Below, piece by piece: positions 40,274-44,135 of a stretch of 44,135 nt of DNA (its first letter is position 1; each line of letters begins with the position of its first letter). Made by a program: the position numbers and the translations under genes. Below the pieces are notes generated by a model. It was not told the DNA's origin. It ran no database searches and saw only the letters and a program-made list of their open reading frames with translations. Location of the stretch: contig CAJODF010000040.1 in the NCBI GenBank assembly GCA_905233555.1, positions 1 to 44,135 on the forward strand. Reading direction: 5' to 3'. The DNA is from an uncultured Prevotella sp. (GTDB lineage: Bacteria; Bacteroidota; Bacteroidia; Bacteroidales; Bacteroidaceae).

Positions 40274-40867
40274 TTATTCAGGTAGCAGCAGAATCGTGGC
40301 GCTACGGGCGGCTTGCGCTCCCATTACCAATACTTGTGCGATGTCGGCAGTCTTCGACGGGCCGCTGATAAATGTGCCGTAGCCGTCGTATGTCTCGTCG
40401 AACTCAATTCGCTTGTAGGCTTCGTGCATATTGTTCACGATCTGCGACTTCGGCAGTAGGATGACCAGATTCTCACTGATAAACATCACAGCCTTCTCTT
40501 TCATCGTCTGCGGGATCCAGACGCAGGCGTTTTCCGCTACGCCGAACATGCCGCGGATAATGCCGACATCCGTGCCGTTCAGGTCGCGGGCGCGTCCTAC
40601 GGTGTCTGGATTGCGCGTGGCAATGGTCACTTCTGGCAGATTCGAGGCAATCTCTTTGGCGTCAGGGTACATCTCGCGGACGAGGGTATTGATGTCCTGA
40701 CCCTCCTTAACCTCTATCACGTGGCCGCCCACGCTTTCCGTCATCTTGATGAATTGCACCAGCGGGTCGCCGTAGGTAATGGCCGCGATGTCGCTCAGGT
40801 CGGGCATGTCGTACATCTCCCGCACGTTCGCCCGGTATCTCTTCAGTATATCTTCCTTGTTGCTCAT
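40274..40867 (-). CDS. lutC: LutC/YkgG family lactate utilisation protein
   Basis: A 197-aa LUD-domain protein, the third subunit of LutABC. Marks: MSNKEDILKRYRANVREMY, IATRNPDTVGRARDLNGTD, GIIRGMFGVAENACVW and a C-terminal GPSKTADIAQVLVMGAQAA, close to the GPSRTADIE-type motif of the family. LutABC oxidises L-lactate to pyruvate. The start overlaps lutB by 4 bp. Confidence 0.9.
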   Translation of the reverse strand: MSNKEDILKRYRANVREMYDMPDLSDIAAITYGDPLVQFIKMTESVGGHVIEVKEGQDINTLVREMYPDAKEIASNLPEVTIATRNPDTVGRARDLNGTDVGIIRGMFGVAENACVWIPQTMKEKAVMFISENLVILLPKSQIVNNMHEAYKRIEFDETYDGYGTFISGPSKTADIAQVLVMGAQAARSATILLLPE

Positions 40868-42249
40868 TTCTCTAAGTCTTTAATCAGTTTGTGGAACGGT
40901 TTCTTGGGGAACTCCATCATCTTGTGGCCTTCGGCCCAGGGGTTCAGGCCGCAGTTCATAAGTGGCGAAGGGATGAGGTTTGCCCAGTGGGCGAGGGCAG
41001 TGCCAAGGTTGTAGATGCCCTCGTTACCATAGACGGCGCTCATGCCTTTGCACATCAGTTTCTTTTGTGGGTTGGCCGTACCGAATTCGTCGAGTTGCTG
41101 GCGCCACTGGTAAATCTGGTCGCCCAGATTCACCTTGACGGGGCAGACGGTCTGACATGAAAGGCAAAGCGTGCAGGCCGAGACGTTGCCACTATGCGCT
41201 TGTGTGTCGCGGAGCATGCCGAGGTTGATGCCGATGGGTCCGGGGATGAAATAACTGTACGAGTAGCCGCCGCTGCGCCGATAGACAGGACAGGTGTTCA
41301 TGCATGAGCCGCAGCGGATGCATTTCAGAGCCTCCCAGTGTTCGGGGTTCCCAATCCATTCGCTTCGACCGTTATCTACGAGGACGATGTGCATCGGATG
41401 TGCTGTCGGGCGAGCCTTCCGGAAGTGAGAGGTAAAGGTTGTTGTCGGCTGGCCCGTTCCCGCGCGACACAACATCCGCTGGAAAACGGCTAAACAGTCG
41501 TAGTTAGGGATGATCTTCTCTAGTCCGATGGCGGCAATGTGCAGTTTCGGGCATGATGTTGACATATCGGCATTGCCCTCGTTGGTGCAAACCACAATGT
41601 CACCCGTCTCGGCGATACCGAAGTTGCCGCCTGTCATGCCGGCATCGGCTGTCAGGAATTCGTTGCGAAGGCTCAGGCGGGCTACATAGGTCAGATAGGT
41701 GGGGTCATGATTACCCTTCTCACTACCCAACTTTTCTTCGAATAATTCTCCTACATCGTCGTGATTCAGGTGGATGGCGGGCATCACGATATGACTGGGC
41801 TTCTGACCCTTCAACTGAATGATGCGCTCACCAAGGTCGGTTTCTACCACCTCTATGCCGTGAGCCTCCAGATAGGGATTCATCTCACACTCTTCTGTCA
41901 GCATCGACTTTGACTTCACCATTTTCTTCACGTTGTGGTTCTTCAGAATGCCATAGACAATCTCATTGAACTCGTTGGCATCCTTTGCCCAGTGAACGAT
42001 ACAACCGTTCTTCTCGGCATTCGTAGCAAACAGGTCGAGGTATTCGTCCAGATGGGTAATCGTATGTCGTTTAATCTGCGAGGCCTTTTCGCGCAGTTGT
42101 TCCCACTCATCGAGTCCGTATGCCATATTGTCACGCTTCGATCTGACGGCCCAGAAGGTGGCGTCGTGCCACTTAGCGTAGGTCTGGTTCTTCAAGAACT
42201 CTTTTGCTGCTTTACTATGTCCTGTACTCATAACTTTTTCGCTTTTCAT
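40864..42249 (-). CDS. lutB: LutB-type iron-sulfur lactate oxidation subunit
   Basis: A 461-aa protein. An N-terminal LUD-type domain is followed by two 4Fe-4S motifs: CIRCGSCMNTCPVYRR and CTLCLSCQTVCPVKV. Other marks are VKSKSMLTEECEMNPYLEA and GMTGGNFGIAETGDIVVCT. It works with LutA and LutC in L-lactate oxidation. Two starts are possible: ATG 42249 (MKSEKVMSTG), which lies inside the TTTTCAT unit of a 7-bp tract, and ATG 42231 (MSTGHSKAAKEFL), which is more conserved-looking. A 17-bp gap separates it from the lutA stop when 42249 is used. Confidence 0.92.
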   Translation of the reverse strand: MKSEKVMSTGHSKAAKEFLKNQTYAKWHDATFWAVRSKRDNMAYGLDEWEQLREKASQIKRHTITHLDEYLDLFATNAEKNGCIVHWAKDANEFNEIVYGILKNHNVKKMVKSKSMLTEECEMNPYLEAHGIEVVETDLGERIIQLKGQKPSHIVMPAIHLNHDDVGELFEEKLGSEKGNHDPTYLTYVARLSLRNEFLTADAGMTGGNFGIAETGDIVVCTNEGNADMSTSCPKLHIAAIGLEKIIPNYDCLAVFQRMLCRAGTGQPTTTFTSHFRKARPTAHPMHIVLVDNGRSEWIGNPEHWEALKCIRCGSCMNTCPVYRRSGGYSYSYFIPGPIGINLGMLRDTQAHSGNVSACTLCLSCQTVCPVKVNLGDQIYQWRQQLDEFGTANPQKKLMCKGMSAVYGNEGIYNLGTALAHWANLIPSPLMNCGLNPWAEGHKMMEFPKKPFHKLIKDLEK

Positions 42250-42270
42250 TTTTCACTGTTCACTTCTCAA
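42236..42270 (-). repeat. 7-bp tandem tract (GTGAAAA-like x5) joining lutA to lutB
   Basis: Plus-strand units TTTTCGC, TTTTCAT, TTTTCAC, TGTTCAC and TTCTCAA start at 42236, 42243, 42250, 42257 and 42264. The lutA stop (42269-42267) and the possible lutB ATG (42249-42247) both lie in it. Confidence 0.85.
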
Positions 42271-43004
42271 AGTCCTGCGGCTAGGATTTCTACCACGTGC
42301 TTGAACTCCACATTCAGGCCTTGCTTCTTGGCAATGCCTGACATATGCATCAGACAAGAGCAGTCGGGGCCGGTGATAAACCGTGCACCAGTCTTCATGT
42401 GCCGCTGAATCTTGTCCAGTCCCATCTGTGCACTCACGACAGTCTCCTCGACGGAGAACATGCCGCCGAAGCCACAGCACTCGTCTGGGCGTTCAGGTTC
42501 CAAGACCTGGATGCCTTCCACTAGGTTCAGCAAGTCTTTAATCTTATTGAATGGCGTCACATGTTCCTCGCTCGGGGAACTCAGTCCCAATTCCCTTACC
42601 CCGTGGCACGAGTTGTGCAGGCTCACCTTATGGGGGAATGTGCCGAGGGGATGATCTACCTTGATGACATCATGCAGGAATTCTATCACATCCATGATTT
42701 TACTGGAGGTTATGCATTCGTGCTTGCCTTCCAGCAGACGGGGATAGTTGATCTTGATAAATGCCGTACAACTTACCGAGGGTGCTACCACGTAGTCGAA
42801 TTCCTTGAATTTGTCTTCAAACTTCTCGGCCAGAGGGATGGCTTGCTTCTCAAAGCCGGCATTGGCCATAGGCTGTCCGCAACATGTTTGGTTCAGCGGA
42901 TAGGTTACATCGAGACCCAGATGTTTTAGCAATTTGTAAGTGGCTACACCCACCTGGGGATATACCACATCTACGTAACAGGGGATAAATAGTCCGATCT
43001 TCAT
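42267..43004 (-). CDS. lutA: LutA-type (CCG-domain) iron-sulfur oxidoreductase
   Basis: A 245-aa protein with two cysteine-rich CCG domains, typical of LutA/GlpC-like subunits: TCCGQPMANAGFEKQAIPL and DECCGFGGMFSVEETVV, with VVAPSVSCTAFIKINYP and HNSCHGVRELGL between them. It starts MKIGLFIPCYVDVVYPQVG, the usual opening. It binds iron-sulfur clusters and passes electrons in L-lactate oxidation. It is the first gene of the lut unit after the divergent region at 43005-43194. Confidence 0.93.
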   Translation of the reverse strand: MKIGLFIPCYVDVVYPQVGVATYKLLKHLGLDVTYPLNQTCCGQPMANAGFEKQAIPLAEKFEDKFKEFDYVVAPSVSCTAFIKINYPRLLEGKHECITSSKIMDVIEFLHDVIKVDHPLGTFPHKVSLHNSCHGVRELGLSSPSEEHVTPFNKIKDLLNLVEGIQVLEPERPDECCGFGGMFSVEETVVSAQMGLDKIQRHMKTGARFITGPDCSCLMHMSGIAKKQGLNVEFKHVVEILAAGL

Positions 43005-43053
43005 TACTTCGCTTGTGTATTATTATTCTTTGTTTTTTAGTTATTCATGGGTA

Positions 43054-43061
43054 CAAATATA
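43054..43061 (-). promoter_or_regulatory. Promoter -7 box (TATATTTG) for lutABC
   Basis: The minus-strand box precedes ATG 43004 by about 50 nt. No TTTG is found at the usual distance. Confidence 0.45.
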
Positions 43062-43135
43062 GTGAAAATAATCCAAAAATACTAATAATAAGGTATTTTG
43101 TACTGTGTTTTTATGTTTTATTAAAACTAAATGTG

Positions 43136-43143
43136 TACCTTTG
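43136..43143 (+). promoter_or_regulatory. Promoter -7 box (TACCTTTG) for the Bax-inhibitor-1 gene
   Basis: TACCTTTG lies 52 bp before ATG 43195; the transcript should start near 43150. A possible GTG start at 43171 would leave about 20 nt of leader. Confidence 0.55.
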
Positions 43144-43194
43144 TGGCACATTATTTGTAGATAACTCAGTGTGAAACCAATTATTGAAAAGAAA

Positions 43195-43923
43195 ATGGAT
43201 TATAACAACGATTTGAATTTTGGTACGACGATGACACGGGATCGTGAACTCTCGATGTCAGAAGCCTTTCCCATTCTGATGCGGAAGGTTTATGTGTGGA
43301 TGTCGCTGGCATTGGCCATTACGGGCATTACAGCCTTTGGTGTAGCCAACAGCCCAGGTGTTCTGGCGGCTATATATGGTAATCAGATTGTATTTTGGGG
43401 GCTGATGATTGCAGAACTCGCACTCGTGTTTACCATTAGCGGAGCAATCAACCGATTGTCATTGACTACTGCAACGCTGCTATTCGTCTTGTATTCTGTG
43501 ATTAATGGTGTGGTACTATCGTCGATCTTCCTGATTTACACGATGACTTCCATTGCCAGTGTGTTCTTCATCACAGCAGGTACGTTCGCGGTGATGGCTT
43601 TTATTGGTTATACGACCAAAACTGACCTTACATCAATGGGTAAGATTCTGATGATGGCTATCATTGGACTTATCATTGCTTCGCTGGTCAATGTGTTTTT
43701 GGTGAAGAGTTCCGGCTTTGACCTCATTATCAGTTATGTCGGTGTGTTGATCTTTGTTGGTCTGACGGCTTATGACTCTCAGAAAATCAAGCGGATGTTG
43801 CAGATGGCACCCGACGCCGGTGAGGCGGCTCAGAAACTTGCTTTAGTGGGTGCACTCTCGCTTTATCTTGACTTTATCAACCTCTTCATTTATCTGCTCC
43901 GCATCCTGGGTAGGAGGGAGTAA
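43195..43923 (+). CDS. Bax inhibitor-1/YccA family membrane protein
   Basis: About 242 residues with about seven spans. It has an N-terminal cytoplasmic part (MDYNNDLNFGTTMTRDREL), MRKVYVWMSLALAITGITAF, VLYSVINGVVLSSIFLIYT, FAVMAFIGYTTKTDLTSMG, and LIFVGLTAYDSQKIKRML, the signature of the family. The close relative YccA of E. coli modulates FtsH; others leak Ca2+. Role here unknown. I chose ATG 43195 over the in-frame GTG at 43171 because the former gives the usual short N-terminus. Confidence 0.88.
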   Translation: MDYNNDLNFGTTMTRDRELSMSEAFPILMRKVYVWMSLALAITGITAFGVANSPGVLAAIYGNQIVFWGLMIAELALVFTISGAINRLSLTTATLLFVLYSVINGVVLSSIFLIYTMTSIASVFFITAGTFAVMAFIGYTTKTDLTSMGKILMMAIIGLIIASLVNVFLVKSSGFDLIISYVGVLIFVGLTAYDSQKIKRMLQMAPDAGEAAQKLALVGALSLYLDFINLFIYLLRILGRRE

Positions 43924-43929
43924 GTTTGA

Positions 43930-43994
43930 GACAAAAACTACAAAATGACCTATGCCTTATATTATATTAATAAGGTGTAGTTTATTATTTTGTC
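43930..43994 (+). terminator. Long imperfect stem downstream of the Bax-inhibitor-1 gene
   Basis: GACAAAA (43930-43936), AAACTACA (43935-43942) and CCTTAT (43955-43960) pair in order with ATAAGG (43970-43975), TGTAGTTT (43976-43983) and TTTTGTC (43988-43994). It starts 7 bp after the stop codon and probably protects or ends the transcript. Confidence 0.5.
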
Positions 43995-44042
43995 AATAAA
44001 GTCGAAAACTTTCGTTAAAGTTTGAAAAAAGTTGGTATAAAA

Positions 44043-44074
44043 TTTGGATGGTATTGAAATTGTTCGTACCTTTG
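44043..44074 (+). promoter_or_regulatory. Strong promoter at the right edge (possible rRNA promoter)
   Basis: TTTG at 44043-44046, 20-bp spacer and TACCTTTG at 44067-44074, followed by a leader with no start codon near it. Confidence 0.6.
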
Positions 44075-44084
44075 CATCCGCTTT

Positions 44085-44135
44085 CGCCCATTTTTGTGGG
44101 CGTTTAGTGTGAAAGAGAGTGTTCTTTGATAGATT
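44085..44135 (+). ncRNA. Probable rRNA operon leader, cut by the window edge
   Basis: A stem CGCCCA (44085-44090), loop, TGGGCG (44097-44102) is followed by GTGTGAAAGAGAGTGTTCTTTG and ATAGATT at the edge. The GTTCTTTGA segment resembles the boxA-like antitermination signal found shortly before 16S rRNA genes in Bacteroidales. No ORF starts here. The 16S gene itself would lie to the right, outside the window. Confidence 0.5.

Overview
The window looks like chromosome from a Prevotella-like member of the Bacteroidales. Most transcription units are preceded by the Bacteroidetes promoter pattern TTTG or TTG, about 19-21 bp, then TAnnTTTG (usually TACCTTTG or TATCTTTG). Shine-Dalgarno sequences are mostly absent. 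The gene set also fits: cydAB with a DUF4492 gene, a BspA-type leucine-rich-repeat protein, lutABC, TolC/HlyD/ABC-2 efflux genes, DUF975 and a GH9 glycosidase. I see no integrase, transposase, phage gene, CRISPR array or tRNA.

Layout. 1-1831 (minus): the 5' part of a GH9 glycosidase and a Gfo/Idh/MocA oxidoreductase. 1953-6651 (plus): an OprO/P-like porin, a sodium:solute symporter and a zinc/cadmium P-type ATPase. 6648-7541 (minus): a DMT exporter. 7706-8602 (plus): a TraB/GumN protein. 8603-9025 is gene-free and holds a 183-bp nested inverted repeat. 9026-10093 (minus): a small secreted repeat protein and a HigBA-like toxin-antitoxin pair. 10353-11864 (plus): aldose epimerase and aat. 11861-14883 (minus): DUF4492-cydA-cydB. 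15045-22002 (plus): coiled-coil membrane protein, TolC, HlyD, two ABC-2 permeases and a CDP-alcohol phosphatidyltransferase. 22032-27409 (minus): ilvE, DUF975, trmB, BspA-LRR and Mrp. 27578-28300 (plus): a predicted outer-membrane barrel. 28322-31252 (minus): subtilase-xseA-xseB. 31310-32327 (minus): an AraC-like HTH protein and a small membrane protein. 32547-40269 (plus): a tightly overlapping ten-gene run (MATE, cytidylate-kinase-like, phosphoesterase, a 57-aa membrane protein, rfbB, sigma-4-like HTH, purT, fdtA/qdtA, acyltransferase, aminotransferase). 40274-43004 (minus): lutABC. 43195-43923 (plus): a Bax-inhibitor-1 protein. The last ~90 bp look like the promoter and leader of an rRNA operon.

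How genes work together. rfbB, fdtA/qdtA, the acyltransferase and the aminotransferase form most of a route to an N-acylated dTDP-3-amino-3,6-dideoxyhexose; rmlA and glycosyltransferases are not here. lutABC should oxidise L-lactate, and cydAB provides a high-affinity quinol oxidase. TolC, HlyD and two ABC-2 permeases form an export system whose ATPase is not encoded here.

The most unusual signal is a family of short tandem tracts with 7-bp (GTGAAAA-like) or 8-bp (AAAGGTAA-like) period. Six lie between co-oriented genes, purine-rich on the mRNA strand, and each begins at the upstream stop codon. In two cases the tract also contains a possible start codon of the next gene. Three lie inside genes in the opposite, stop-free orientation: two form the hydrophobic core of signal peptides and one is an in-frame insertion in the P-type ATPase. 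The second notable structure is the 183-bp nested inverted repeat, whose arms are GTAC tetramers spaced exactly 8 bp apart.
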